A DNA stretch of 64,000 nucleotides from positions 12,400,517 to 12,464,516 of the forward strand of contig CM065173.1 of NCBI GenBank assembly GCA_033026295.1, in the 5' to 3' direction. The notes beneath the pieces were generated by a model that did no database searches, had not been told where the DNA came from, and worked only from the letters and a program-made list of their open reading frames with translations. The stretch comes from Channa striata. Taxonomy: Eukaryota; Chordata; Actinopteri; Anabantiformes; Channidae. The translations under genes were made by a program, and so were the position numbers. Positions 39,241-51,539 of this stretch are shown one piece after another; positions within the stretch are counted from its first letter, which is position 1, and each line of letters opens with the position of its first letter.

Positions 39241-40639
39241 TATGGTGAAATTTAAAATGCACACTTTGCCCTTCACTCGGAGGCTGGACTGTACCTTTGG
39301 TACAGGTGAGTTTGTTATGGAGACCCACGGGTCTAAACGCTACTGAAAGGGCATGAGTTATTCATGTGAGTGGGGCAGGGCAGGGTAGTGGTTTTGCCCA
39401 TGAGAAGAGAACTTAGCTGGAAGAAACAAGATCCTCCTTATAGACTAATGGATGTGTTAGCAAGTGCGCTTTCAGACCAGCTTTCATGTTGGCTCCACCA
39501 GAGGGTGTAGAGGGAATGGCAAATTAATTATAGAAATGAAGCCAACCTCCCTTTCTTATCATTCAGGGCAGCTGTGTGGCAGCTCCCCTCACAAGTTTCC
39601 CTCCTTTTCTGTCTACAGCACTGGAATGTGTCTCTTACTATTCCCTGCTTCTCTTCATCAATCCATACAAACTTACTCAAGAGAAAGATCTGCTGTGTTT
39701 GGGGGAGGTGCAAAGTGGAGCCAGTATTGAGTGAACATGTCATAGAAATTGTTGCAGACTAGCAGAGAGAAATCAGCCTCTGTCTTGCCTTTCAACTTTT
39801 TTCAAAGCTTTTAGACCCTTCCACTCAAAGTCGACTAATAAATCAATACTTCAAGTGAGATCTGGTGTTGTAATGACACCACACTGTTGTGCTGCTGCGA
39901 ACCAACATTAACCAGCGGGAAAATGTGAGCTGCAATGACAGCCTACATGGTCCTGATCATCATCCTCACCCATCGTATGGGTTTGAGAGACGTTTGAGGA
40001 TGTTAAATGTCTCCGAAATGGCACGTGTGACCCGCTCTAGCCAATGAAAAAAGCACTAGCTTCAGAAAAACTGTAGACACCAGCACGCACGCACACTCAC
40101 CTCACTTGTTGGACCATTCCCAGAGGCCTGCTTTGGAAATAATGGAAAAGAGCAACAGTGAAAGCATGGAATATTAATGTAGAGCTGGAGCCAGTCAGGA
40201 CTCAAACTGTTAATTTCCATTATCTCATGACAAATAGAAGAGACATTACTTTACATGTTAACTTTCTGTTCTAAAAATCATTCACATCACATTAGTATTA
40301 TTAAAGAACTATTGCATGGTAAAAATATTAGAAAATAACAAGTGTTTATTTATAATTCTAGTCTAAACATATAAACACAGCCTCCTTAAACTAGTGTACT
40401 GGTAACCTGATTGATCCGGTGCGTGAGTTAGCAGGCACACTGCAAGCAATCCATCACATCACTTCATTTCCAATGTAGACGCGGTGTATAAATGGACAGG
40501 CCACTCAGCCAGTTAACCAGCTGGGGGCCGACATTGTTGTTCATTGCCTGTGGTTTGGGAAGGCCGTGTGCTTCTCCATGACTCTGTACATCAGACACTC
40601 TGTGTCGTTTGACTCATGTAATGTTTCTGAGGTTACTGG
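39241..40639. other. Intergenic, no gene seen
   Basis: No supported exon. 39930-40220 is low-repeat. Opposite-strand openings at 39464-39762 overlap one another and are treated as chance. Confidence 0.5.
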
Positions 40640-40905
40640 ACCACCTTTTGCAGGAAATGGGGTGCAGCCACTTTTTTTTCCCAAAGCACTTTTCAAAGCT
40701 GCTTCTCATTCAACCACTCACACACCAGTGACAGCAGAGCTGCCATGCAAGGTGCACAGGAAGCAAGTCGGGATTCAGTCTTGCCAGAGGACTCTTTAAC
40801 ACACGGACAGGAGGAGGTCCGGATTGAACTCTTAACCTGTGGTTGGTGGAAGACTGCTCCACTTCCTCGGTCACTGCCGTCCAGTGTTGGCAGTCTTGGT
40901 CATTT
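40640..40905 (+). repeat. Interspersed-repeat copy, longer member of the 34.6 kb family
   Basis: In order: CAAAGCACTTTTCAAAGCTG, CTTCTCATTCAACCACTCAC, AGAGCTGCCATGCAAGGTGC, CAGTCTTGCCAGAGGACTC, GGATTGAACTCTTAACCTG, TGGTTGGTGG and ACTGCTCCACTTCCTCGGTC. This layout is one I recall as recurring in many teleost genomes. The copy is full of small changes, so it is old. The tRNA-like GGATTGAAC word could tempt a false tRNA call. Confidence 0.65.
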
Positions 40906-42599
40906 GAAATGTCCACATCTGGACATTTATAACACTAGTGGTTAAGGTTGGTGTGGCCCTTGATTCTTTGTCTACTGTGGGATAAACAGCCTCATCAGAG
41001 CCTCATCTGAGCCTCAGCTGGTGGAAACACAAAACAAACCAGAACGTCTAGTGGGACCCAAAGCTATTGTTTGCAAAGCTGGCCACTTAGCTTCCGTTTT
41101 ACCTCTGCAAGCTAAGGAGTTCTTGAAGTTCAACTTTCCAAGTAAATTTCAAACTTAACAGTGCAAAGCGTCTTTGTAATGTTAAGTGTTATAAAAGGGC
41201 AGGGTTTGAATTGCTCGACAGTTTTTAGCCTAGAAATTAGTGCTGCTTCTTGAAAAGTGCTTGCTGAGTGCTTAAGCCAGAGAATGTTTTCAGCATCCAG
41301 ATTCAAATGCAAGTTGGGTTTCATTTATTTATTTCGGTTCAAAATCTTCTGTCAGTTTTGCAGATGTCTTTTTTATTTCATGGTGATTTATAGGAAAAAC
41401 AATTGTTGGGCAGGAGTGGAGTTTTTACACAAGTGGGTATAAATCCGATGTGTCTCGTAGCTGACCCTCAGATGTCAGTCAGACGCTGTCATGAAGTGAG
41501 TTATCCTGGAGTCCTAAAGCTACGACAGCAGCAAGTCAAAAATCTGTTTTACCGTCGTCAGAAATGAAAAAAATCTGCACACTTTTACACTGATTCAAGT
41601 TGAGTGAAGACAAGAACACGAAGCAAAGAACATTTAATAGTTTAATTATAAGCTGCTGTATACATTCAGTGATTATTCCGATTTTCATGTTGCCAGAAGC
41701 CATGGGTGAGACCAGCAAAACATTCAGCTACAAGATCTAGTTTGTTGTATGCAATTTGTCCATTTTCATTCATATTTTTCCACATTGTACATAGTTTACT
41801 GCAAAGCAACATAAAACCACATTGCTGATGTGCAACACGGTTCTTCCGAGACCTTAGATCCTTCACACACAATTCCACCCAGTTTGCTGTTGTGGTGCTC
41901 GTAGGAAGGGAAGAGCCCTGCTCGTACCACTACGGCCTCAACCTCATCTTTGAAAACAACGGAACGCAGGCGGCACAGGGTGACAGCAGTGCTCAGCGAA
42001 GCCAGTCTGCGTGTCTGAACGCCCTCAGATGGATCTGAAAAAGCCTTGTTTTAGACTTGATTGTGTCCAATGGAAAAGCTGACTCATTAGACTGATATAA
42101 TAGGTGGAACCCGGTCGCCAGCTCGGAGAACACTGGGGGCTTCCTCCTCCTTAGATACTAAGATTAAGCAACATCTTGCAATCTGTAAGGTTTTGTTTGC
42201 ATCTTTTTTGGTTTCTTTTGCTATCTCACTCTAAGCTCGTTGAACTGACACACTAATGTTGGTGCTGAAATTGCCTTTTTTTGTAGTTTTTTTGTTTGTT
42301 TTTTTTGTCTTTTTTACATTTTCTAGTAGCCCACACAGAAACTTGATGGCACAAGAACTGACCAATAAGAAACTCTTTACAACAAGGTAGACTGCAAGTC
42401 AACAGTTGCCAGGGGTCACACAGTAAACAAAAAAAATAATCCAATTTCATTTTGAAAATAAAAAACAAATCAGGTTCAATATAAAAGCAAAAGACAAATG
42501 AACAAAAGCAAGTTAATTTCAAGTATAACTTACTCATAAAATAACTACACAGCATTAAATATTCTCATTATACATTTTTAAATTATTTATAAAATATAT
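40906..42599. other. Downstream of pcdh19, no gene seen
   Basis: Could be far 3' UTR if distal poly(A) signals (41324-41333 and 41372-41377 on the minus strand) are used. A CpG-bearing low-repeat pocket lies at 41895-42020. T-rich tracts lie at 42281-42316. Confidence 0.45.
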
Positions 42600-42616
42600 T
42601 TTGGCATATATGTTTT

Positions 42617-42622
42617 TTTATT
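42617..42622 (-). terminator. Second distal poly(A) signal candidate
   Basis: AATAAA on the minus strand inside an A-rich run. It could work together with the hexamer at 42672 or be the one used. RNA ends would decide. Confidence 0.3.
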
Positions 42623-42671
42623 TTTGTGTTTGTGTAACAAACGCTACTGTAGCTTCAGTTGAACACCAATG

Positions 42672-42677
42672 TTTATT
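42672..42677 (-). terminator. Candidate distal poly(A) signal of pcdh19
   Basis: AATAAA on the minus strand, about 1.07 kb after the stop. A second AATAAA lies 50 nt further on (42617-42622). The sequence then becomes AT-rich (TATATT, ATAAATAATT), as is common at transcript ends. Confidence 0.4.
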
Positions 42678-43211
42678 TGTTTTTTCTCTTGAAACAAAAC
42701 ATTAAAGGGATTGTCACATAACAACAGGTTATTAAAAATGATAATAGTAAACCCTATACAGAGTTTCACATAGCAAGACATGAGTGACGATCCCTTCTAT
42801 CCTAGCCCCATAGTCAAAAGTCAAAAAAAGTACAAGACCAGAACACAAAGTTCTAATTTGTGCTCCACTGGCTACAATCAAGGTTGGGCACAGGAGATTT
42901 CAAAAGCAGTAAGTCTTTTCATACAACTCAATTTGAACACAAGGATCTGTCTGTCCCACTTCCAGTGTTCAGAGCGGCTGGGCAGATAGCGAGAGTTCAT
43001 TTAGCTCCATCCATGATAATATAAATACTGTAAAGACCTCACAGTCTGATGACACTAGGATGTCCTCAGGGATATGCAGTGAAAGTTTCTCCTATTAGTC
43101 AGATGAGACTGAGAGGTCTCTCCTTTCCTTGTCCTGAAAGAACTGAAAACTGTTGTACAAGTAAAATGAGGATATTTTAAGGATGAGTCCTTCGCACGTC
43201 TGTCTGTGTTG

Positions 43212-43217
43212 TTTATT
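43212..43217 (-). terminator. Candidate proximal poly(A) signal of pcdh19
   Basis: TTTATT on the plus strand gives AATAAA on the pcdh19 strand. It is the first such hexamer after the stop, about 530 nt downstream. No downstream GU-rich element is obvious, so usage is uncertain. Confidence 0.35.
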
Positions 43218-43748
43218 ACATTGATGGAGCTCACTATACAAAGGAACAAAGAGCGATTTTGGCAGTTGGAACAAACTGCAAAACCAAAGAAGGCAAATAT
43301 CAGTTTGTGATACAAAAGTAGTTCAAAAGGCATAACTGTACTTTTGAATTGGCACCTCAGGTGTCCACGCGCGTAGTGTCCTGCTTTGGCGCAAGGGCTG
43401 GAGAGCTCCACTGGCCATGTCCATGCAGTCAACAGCAGCCCGTCTGTCCACGTGTTGCGGACAGACAGAAAGAAACAGAACAAAAAAGCAAACAAGAAAA
43501 AAGTACTGCGACTACAACAAAGCCACATCCACTACCTCGGCTTGACCACACAACTAGCTGCAGCATACTACAGCTCGTCGACGTCGGCCGAGCTGGTTGT
43601 TGAATATTGTATACTGCAAATGGGTGTATCTCTCTACTTCCACAGCCTGACTTTCCTCTGTGTACACACAGCTATTGCGGGTTATATATATATATGAGTT
43701 TACACTGTATGCGTGTATGCATGTTGGCGTGTCTCGTAGACAAGCTCG

Positions 43749-44308
43749 CTAAAGTACAATGTCCTTCAGGCGCTTGCTGCTAGGGGATTCCTTGTCCCGG
43801 CCATCATGGAGAAGCGTGTTGATCTCCCTGACAGCCGGTTCACTGTCCTTCCCCTCCGGCTGCCGCAGCAGGCTGTGGTTAGCGATTCGCTCTGCGTCGC
43901 GGCATTTCAGTGTGTTGTAGGCAGACGATGGCTTAGACACTGGGCTCTTCAGGTGCACAGGGGAAGTGATGGGGCTGGCTGCCTCCCGCCCATTGCCAGC
44001 TTCACGCACAGCCCCTCCATTGGCCTTGGGGCTACACACCTGAGACTCTTGAGTCCGCTTTCCCTTTAGCTCTCCTCGTTCTACGTCCTCAGGCCCATCC
44101 TTGCCGAAGGTGGCAAAAGTCCTCTTGGTGGTGCCATCCTCATAGTGGGGCACATCCACTGTGGTGGCCTCGATGGACAAAGCGATGACATTACGAGTGT
44201 GATCAGGTGACTTGGCGCGCGCCGGGATCGGGACACGAGGCATCCAACAGCGGTCAGAATGGCCGAGGATGCGACACTCGTCCTGGCAGTGGAAGCCCTC
44301 GCTGGGGT
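43749..44308 (-). CDS. pcdh19: Protocadherin-19, last coding exon (C-terminal tail)
   Basis: This exon encodes about 185 residues ending the cytoplasmic tail of a delta-2 protocadherin, a homophilic adhesion protein of the neuronal membrane. Seen: a splice acceptor (pyrimidine-containing tract then cccacag) directly before 44308, a long open frame, and a TAG stop at 43749-43751. The exon begins with two bases of a split codon that completes Asp with the preceding exon. The conserved CM2 motif lies at 44238-44288 (CQDECRILGHSDRCWMP). FATFGK at 44100-44117 fits the WIRS pattern (hydrophobic-x-T/S-F-x-x) used by protocadherins to bind the WAVE actin regulator. The C terminus is KRLKDIVL. From memory, the human PCDH19 exon has about 199 codons including the stop against 186 here; the loss is in the poorly conserved segment before the terminus. 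Residues I recall as human R958 and R980 are Gln and Arg in the matching places. PCDH10 and PCDH17 are the nearest alternatives, but the terminus and exon lengths favour pcdh19. Confidence 0.93.
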
Positions 44309-45129
44309 CTGTGGGCAACGAAGAGAAGACACGACAGTTAGTTGGTCGGTAAAAGCGGCTTGGTTTTGAACAACCCAACCCATCACTGAACCCTCACTTT
44401 TACTGCATCCCTGCATCTGTTCAAGGCTGCAGTCCTGTTAACACCACTGACTGATAACCAGGGCTGCATGTTTGGGGCACTTCTAATATGCCAATTAAAT
44501 TATGTATTGTTAAATCAAAAGTCCATTTGCAGCTCTTGTATAATTGGGTTTTCTGTAGCAACACTAGATGAAAGGCAGGTTTAAACAGTGCAATCAGATA
44601 TCTCGCAGAGAGAGACACCAGACGAGTTGCTGTGTTGTTGCCTGGGTATATCTCTCTCTCCCTTTCTGTCATCTGGCGCCGGGTTATAAATATATAATGA
44701 TGTTTAACGCTGGAGTGAAAAAAAGATTTGTCTAAGTCTGTATAGCTGCACTCTTTCGTACTTTGTTATATTGCAGAGGAATGACTTTCATGACAATTTT
44801 TGCATCATTATAAACAACAAAAGAATGCGCAGTTACTCACACCCGAAAGCTGTAATTTTGTTTTTTCCTGTTGTGTTCAGTTATTAATTCACGTATACAC
44901 TGTAATTGCCCAAAGTGCAGTACCTAATACTAAAAAATTAAAACTTTTTTTCCACTTGTCTTCTGTAGATTTAATAAAAAATGCTCAAAAACATCTGAGG
45001 CATAGAAAACATATCACTTCATTTTCTGAAATATTTCTAAGACTGCGCCGTTGTGTTTTCCACCAGCTCCAGTATTAAAAAGGAACCTGCCACACAAATA
45101 TACACAATGACACTTTTCTGAGTCCCCTA

Positions 45130-45480
45130 CAGCTTGTTTCACTCCTAGCAAGAGCCATCCTCAGTTCCAGAGGCCTAAGGTGACAAGAGCGGATTGTGAG
45201 AGGGATTGCTATCGACCCAAATGCATACGCTTACATCTGGCAATTGCGGCTTGACAGATCACCTAATTAAAATCACTAATGATCTGTTTTTCTCCCTTCT
45301 TTCCTGCGCTCATGAGAGGCACCTCTGCTTACGCCCTGGGGATCGATATTTAAAGATTGGAGACAGGCTTTTCAGGGCCAAATATGCCAGAGCTGTCTCT
45401 CATAAAGTATAATCTGATGAGACTGACAGATAACATGGTGACTAAATGACTGAATGAATGAGTGGAGACTATCATGAGCT
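45130..45480. promoter_or_regulatory. Candidate intronic regulatory element
   Basis: Within pcdh19 intron 5: low-repeat sequence with CACCTAATTAAAATCACTAATGATC (45260-45284) and CGATATTTAAAG. The texture resembles conserved developmental enhancers. Unverified. Confidence 0.25.
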
Positions 45481-47429
45481 GTTTTGAACCCGAATATGGG
45501 AAGAGGAGTTCAGGAGTAATTACTTTGCTTGAAGGCAGAAAAACTGATCATCAGCACCAAGAACACAGATGATGAGTGACCAAACACCACATGAATGGTG
45601 CGTTGTGTGACAGAGGTGACACAGAATTATCTTCCTTTGATCATGTGTGTTTAAATGCACAAACACGGACATGGACATTTAATCCAATAAATGCAAATTC
45701 TCACAAGGGACAGCATTGTAATATTGCAGCATCTGAAATGTTGTCACAACACAACACACGTAAACACCCAAGTTATCATTGTACAGGATGTTATTACACT
45801 AGGACTAAACACCTTTACGCATTATACGTACCGCAGCACAAAAAGGCAGTTTTAGAAAATTTCTATACAGTTAAACTCATTTGACGATGATGATGAAAAG
45901 CAAGAACGAGCAAATTATATATTTTTTCCTTTATGTATGTAAATTTTGGTGAATGCTGATTAGTCAAAGGAACTGAACTGGCAGCAATCAAGGAGAGAGG
46001 AGGCACGAAGCTCGGGTTTTGTTTAAGCAGAAGGCAACCAATCAGAGTGCAATAATGTAATCACAACAGAAAGCCTTTACCAGGTAGCAGGAACATAATG
46101 GAGGGCTGAATAAAAAAGAAAAAGAAAACATGCCCACACACTAGATTAGATTGTCCACTGCAACAGCATTTTAAAGCCCTTACAAATCCCATGTTCCTTT
46201 CTAATCCTATGTAACAGCTTTGTGATTAACTGTATACTGAACATTCCCCTTTTTAATGCATTTTGCTTGATAGATTCCTCAGAATAAAGCGGACAGTATT
46301 TCAGCCATAGTAGCGATGTAAAGAGTATTTTCAGTTATTGTTTTTAATATTTGCTGGCAATGAGAAGCCCCGTATGCAATAATCACTGAAAAGCTGTAAC
46401 ATACATCTTAAACTTGTACACATGTATTAGGCGTCAGCTCTATATTTAGTAATCCTGAAATTTCTCTCCAAATCTCCGTTGACATGTTTGACAAAGTCGA
46501 TCTTTTTCTCCAATGATTAAGGATTTACAAGCATCTTGGTAATGAATGCAATTTCCTCTAAATACTTTGGCTTTTTTCTATAGCCTGAAGCACTTTCTAA
46601 AGCATGAAAAGCCTCAAGGCACAAAGAAATATACACACAACTTGTATGCTCTCTACTTAGCAGTGCATGCATATGCAGTGAATGCCATTTTCTCTCCTTT
46701 AAGGGTCTATGGGAGAGCAACTGGGTTGTAAATGACATTGTTATGAAAGCCAAGTGCCATTAACACTCACACATCCTGCCGCTGCTCAGAGCTTCATAAA
46801 ACGCAGATGTTGCTGTAAAAGACACACAAAAAATGGAGGAGACAAAATTTAAATAAAAAAAGTGACAGGCCATCGACCTCTAACAAAACACAATCTCCTC
46901 CTATTCCAAAAAACGAGCAAACTGTAATAGTAAGAGCTGAATTAATGGCTTTTCCAGCACTTGGTGTGGAAGTCAAAAAGTACCGAATGGGAGACAGTGA
47001 AGGCACCTCCTGCTGTGAATGTGTATTCAAAGTCATCAGGAAAATAAGCTTGCCAATCAGTTCCAGGCACAGATTTAAAGTAGACTACAGAGCACGATGT
47101 CACTTCCTATTTATGACTTAGTACCTATTAATTACTGAGGGAGCTCCATCAGGAGGTTGAGGCTGCTTTTAAACACAAACAGCCTGATAGTAGTGAAGGC
47201 AAAAGATCCATGTATCAGGTAGCACCACACTGCTATCAAATCAGACATACTGCGTTTTAATGCTGAATTAAGGTCCAAAGACTGGCAACTGCACAAGGGA
47301 GCACTTTAAATTAGAATATACTGATGCACGCGGCATTGGAAAGTAATAAATATTACCACTATAAATACAAAAGGCAAATTCTCCTGACAGTGCTGGCCAC
47401 GTTGCTCTGTTTGTAGTTACCTGGAATCG

Positions 47430-47690
47430 CATCACTTTGCCTCGGCGAGGGGAGAAGGCGCACGCGTTCGCATTCGTCATTTCATCTCGCATCTGCAGCC
47501 TGCCAACGGCCAACTCGGACTAGATGGTTTCCCTCAATCAGATGAAGGTGTCTTAACTTCGAGCTAGAGCAGAAATATCTTCAGCCTCCGCACGGGGATC
47601 CCAACAACCTGACAAGCTCATTGCTCAATTTACCCCCGGTGCACTGCATATAATGATCCCTTCATGTCACGCAGCCGGAGCAACTATTAG
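47430..47690. promoter_or_regulatory. Intronic CpG-rich pocket
   Basis: CpGs cluster in CTCGGCGAGGGGAGAAGGCG, CACGCGTTCGCATTCG, CTCGCATC, CCAACGGCC and CGCAGCCGG, against CpG-poor flanks. It may be an alternative promoter or an unmethylated enhancer. No exon or donor stands out. Confidence 0.25.
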
Positions 47691-48779
47691 TTTGTTGCTA
47701 ATGTAGCAAAAGAAAAAAAGAATCAGCAAAAGACTAAAATCCCTTGACAGCGAAGGGAAAGGATGTGTTCACTGAGAGAGGCAACTCCCTGAAAAACTCC
47801 TTGAGGTTTTGCCAGCTCTTTTGCGTCCTGTTTGGCTAACACATGGAGCCTGGCTTGGAAAACAGAGGCGCTTCTCCCTCCAAAAGTAGCGCACACAGCC
47901 TCAAGGTTGAAAACAATGATGTAATCCTGTAAAATGAGTGTAAGCAGCCACAAGAAACAGGAGGCCAGATTGGAGCGCCAGAGACGGAGTGGAGTTGCTG
48001 TGAACCCAGATTAAGGTGACAACAATCTTCGTTCTGTACTTTTTAATTTAACTGGAGCCATGAGGCGATGGGACTAGCAGTCTGACACAATTCAGTCAGT
48101 TTGGTTTTAAAGCGTGATGAACTCGAAAAAGAATTTGGAACAGCAGCGTGGCATGAGAAGTCATTTTTACAAAGAATGTCTGTCACTTTTGGCTTAAACT
48201 ACTTTTTGTATTTTCTCTGTAAACTGACATTTTTTTCTGTAAAAGCAACAATAAATGTCCTGATTCTGTTTGTCATGTGAGAATAGATACTACTAAACAT
48301 CCAGCCCGGCAGTGATGTGGACGTAGCTATTATGAAAGAAAGTGATTCAGAGGACTTTAAGCCTTTAAGATTTTTTTTTTGACTTGTGGCCTGTACAGAT
48401 TTTGCTGATTTCCTCTGATTGCTTTCCTGTTCCATCCTCACTGTCCCTGACATTAAACCCTATCGAAATGCCGTGACAAGGCTATCAAATATAGTCTGTG
48501 GAAAGTATGTTTGGTGTCTCTTTTTGTCATTGTGTGGAAGGACTGGCATACAACCCAAAAGACTTTAATCTACAGAAAGTTAACTAAATGTGACCACAGC
48601 CCTGCTGACCCTTTTAGAGAGCGGCCTGGGAGCCAGAACTCCGTGTCCTGTCTGAGTGGTGTACAGGAGGTTTTCATTGCTGCTAAAATGCCATCCACTT
48701 CTCTGCTCTCATCTTGGCATTCCAGTGTATCTTTGACAGTGAGATGCCTGTTTTCTAATTGCTCTTCATATTAATTTTC

Positions 48780-49900
48780 CATCCTGGCAGTCACATGGCA
48801 AAGATTGATTAAATCTAAATTGTGACTACAGAGTCTGTGATGCAGAAGCTGATGGAATTATCACGGGGAAGGCAAACTCAGAAAATATGGCACCAGCAGA
48901 ATAGATGGTGACTGTCTGTGGTTGGTTGGTGCTCAGTCCAAAGTATGCTTGAGACCTAACAGGCCTGGCCCTGCTTGATCCCAACACTGGGGATGGAGCT
49001 TAACATCTAGTCTGCCCTAACTACAGCAGAGGACATTTCTACAGCCAGCTGAGGCTGAGGCCTGGCCAAGCAGCCTCCTCCACTACTCACCAGGGAGAGT
49101 CCAAGCCCGGCTGTCATCCCAGCCAGCCAATTCAGTCTGCGGGCCATAAATCAGCCTGGAGGCCTGGCTCCTGCGGGAGCGGCAAGATGGAGTGTGATGG
49201 TCTTGTTTTTACAAACAGTAGAGGGGCACCCTTACTGCACCACGCAAGCCATCATTCTCTACACAGCACCGAGTCCTCCTCTTCTCCCCACAGCATCTGG
49301 TTCAGTCACATCAAGCTATCCCCCCTGACACCCCCAGATTCATCCCTCGCAGCTCCCGGCACAGGCCCATCTTTTATGCTTCTCCTCCTTCTGTCCTCCT
49401 CTTTCATCTCATCAGTACTGCTGTCTCATGTACATTGATGTAATTAAATAAATCCTTCACCCAAAAATCTCCTTCTCTCATTTCTGGCTATCCGACCAGA
49501 ATTCCTTCCACTCTCGTCAAATAGTCATTATTAATTGCAGAAGACTCACTGGGCAGCCTTGTTAGTGCTGTCGTATGGCTGAGAAGCCAGGGGTTCATGT
49601 GGCCCCGGTTCTATTTCTGAGCATTAGTATCAGTCAATTTATCAAGAAGGAATTCACTGTCTAATCCATCCAGCGCTGCGGAGTGTCTGACAGCTTGTCA
49701 TTTCCAGCAGGCCTGACTGTGTCCGCCCAAAAGCTGATGCAAAATGGCATGTTAACTTAATTTAAGCCAGTATTACAGTGGCTGTTCTTCATAAGCATTT
49801 GTCAATAGTGCTTGTAAACGCTACCGATAGTCCGAGACAAATTCTGCTAATGTTTGCTTCCACTGTCTGTGCTGCCTTCATTCAGCCCGTCCTGTGCATC
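48780..49900. promoter_or_regulatory. Candidate intronic non-coding block
   Basis: Repeat-poor sequence with TAATTAAATAAATCC (49441), TCATTATTAATTGCAGAAG (49526) and TTAACTTAATTTAAGCC (49752). An 83-codon Ser/Leu-rich opening at 49187-49438 is treated as chance. Function is inferred from texture only. Confidence 0.2.
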
Positions 49901-51539
49901 GTATAGCGGCTCCCGGTATAAAGAATGTATTTCCAAACTGGTGTTGACAAACAATGCACTAGCTTCTAAATTGGTACAAACAGCATCTGCTTAACAGCTG
50001 TGTAACAGCAGCGAGTGGGAAAAAAAAAAAGCAATTGCTACTCTGCTTTATAAATCACTATGTCATCACAGAGTACAGTTTTGTTCAAAAGCAGGACCAC
50101 AGGCCAACGGACCGGCTGATGTAGTGGAAACGATGCGAGCTGGTTGTCATGATGACATACGTGGGCGGACTGGTTTCAGTGCCCCAGCAACAAATAGTGT
50201 TTTGCTTGGGGGATCCTCTCACCTTATTGAGCTCTGCTTCCACCATCATTGGCTCCTAGAGGTTGCAGAGTCTCAGTAACAGCTGTTAACGTTTTAGAAG
50301 CGTAACCCTTTGCTCCTATCGTGACATGCGCGATGCTTGGGGGAGATGATTTACTGTGGTCAGCTCCACTGTTATCTGTAGGGTTTTTAGACCAGCTAAC
50401 GTTCATGCATTACATGAGTCAGTGCCTGTTTAACTTACAGCCTCAGTTCCTAACAGTCCAGCTTAAAAAAGAGGAAATTCTTCCTGTGTGCACACCTTAC
50501 TTCACACTGAAATCTGATCATAATGAAAACATAATCGCAGACCACACAGCAGATTCTTTTCAGGTTGTACTGTGTGTTACTGCTCTGGGAGCAACTATTT
50601 AGATTGTTGCCTGCAACGTTTTTGTACCATTTAACCCAGAGGAAGTTCAGTGACTTGTGGTCAAAGGTTTGTGATACAAACTGTATAACACGTATGTGTG
50701 TTTGTGTGTTTTCCTCTGCTACAATATAATGATGCAACAAGATCACCGTCGTTGGAATAAGGAACCAGCGGTGTGGTAGTAAATTAGATAATTTTGAGGC
50801 CATATATAACATTTCCAAGAAAAACTAATCAGGGGTACAATTTAGTGATGAATTTCACCAGAGGAAATTCATCTGTGGGTGAGAAGTATTTTAAATGGAT
50901 AATTATTTTAAAACATGAAAGATACAGTATGAAAAAATGCAAATTAAAGTGAAGATTAAACTGCAACTTGATCGTGTCTTACTCACATAATCGGATGTAG
51001 TTAAAACAGCAAATTGTGGTGAAACATCATGTCCACGGGCAAATGGTACTTTTATAGTACTTTTATTTGATTGGAGGCGAACGTATTGTAAAAATATCTC
51101 CTTTGGTACTGTTTTACAGGATGTAATCAATTTCTACACTTAAAACACCATCTGTAAATAATAAAAACAAGAAATTAAATTCTTTAGGGAACTATGGCAA
51201 AATGCCCTTACTGCTGGTTTGGTGCCTCATGACATTATCGAGTCCTTAATATTCACAAGCTTTACCGGCGACCATCAGGCTGGAAATTAACGACTAACAG
51301 ATAATAGGTATTAAGATAAGAAAAGATAATGTGTACATAGTGTCAAAAGGCACACAACTATTTATTCCAAGAGAGTAATTTTTGCTTAAATGATACAATG
51401 ACACTAGTTTTGACATAAAAATACAATGTGTAATAAACAGTGGTAATAAACTAATTAAACAATCATGTCCACACTACAAACAATTTTAGAGAGAGATAAA
51501 AATTAGTGAACATATGCTATAATCACATACATAATTTAA

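Larger units (their letters stand above)
42600..43748 (-). other. pcdh19: Probable pcdh19 3' UTR
   Basis: This stretch directly follows the TAG stop in the transcript direction and contains three AATAAA hexamers on the minus strand (43212-43217, 42672-42677, 42617-42622). A TA repeat (about 43683-43695) sits just after the stop. Delta-2 protocadherin mRNAs generally have long 3' UTRs, so the true end may lie further left; AATAAA also occurs at 41324-41333 and 41372-41377. A 157-codon minus-strand opening at 43055-43528 is probably chance, because it is Phe/Cys-rich, lies inside the UTR and resembles nothing I know. Confidence 0.55.

Noticed and set aside
43055..43528. 157-codon minus-strand open frame
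   Set aside because: It lies in the expected pcdh19 3' UTR, is Phe/Cys-rich with no protein resemblance, and no reinitiation context is evident.
43749..44416. Identity as PCDH17 or PCDH10 instead of pcdh19
   Set aside because: All delta-2 protocadherins share CM2 and TFATFGK-like words, but the KRLKDIVL end, the 173-bp preceding exon and the split-codon phase match what I recall of PCDH19.
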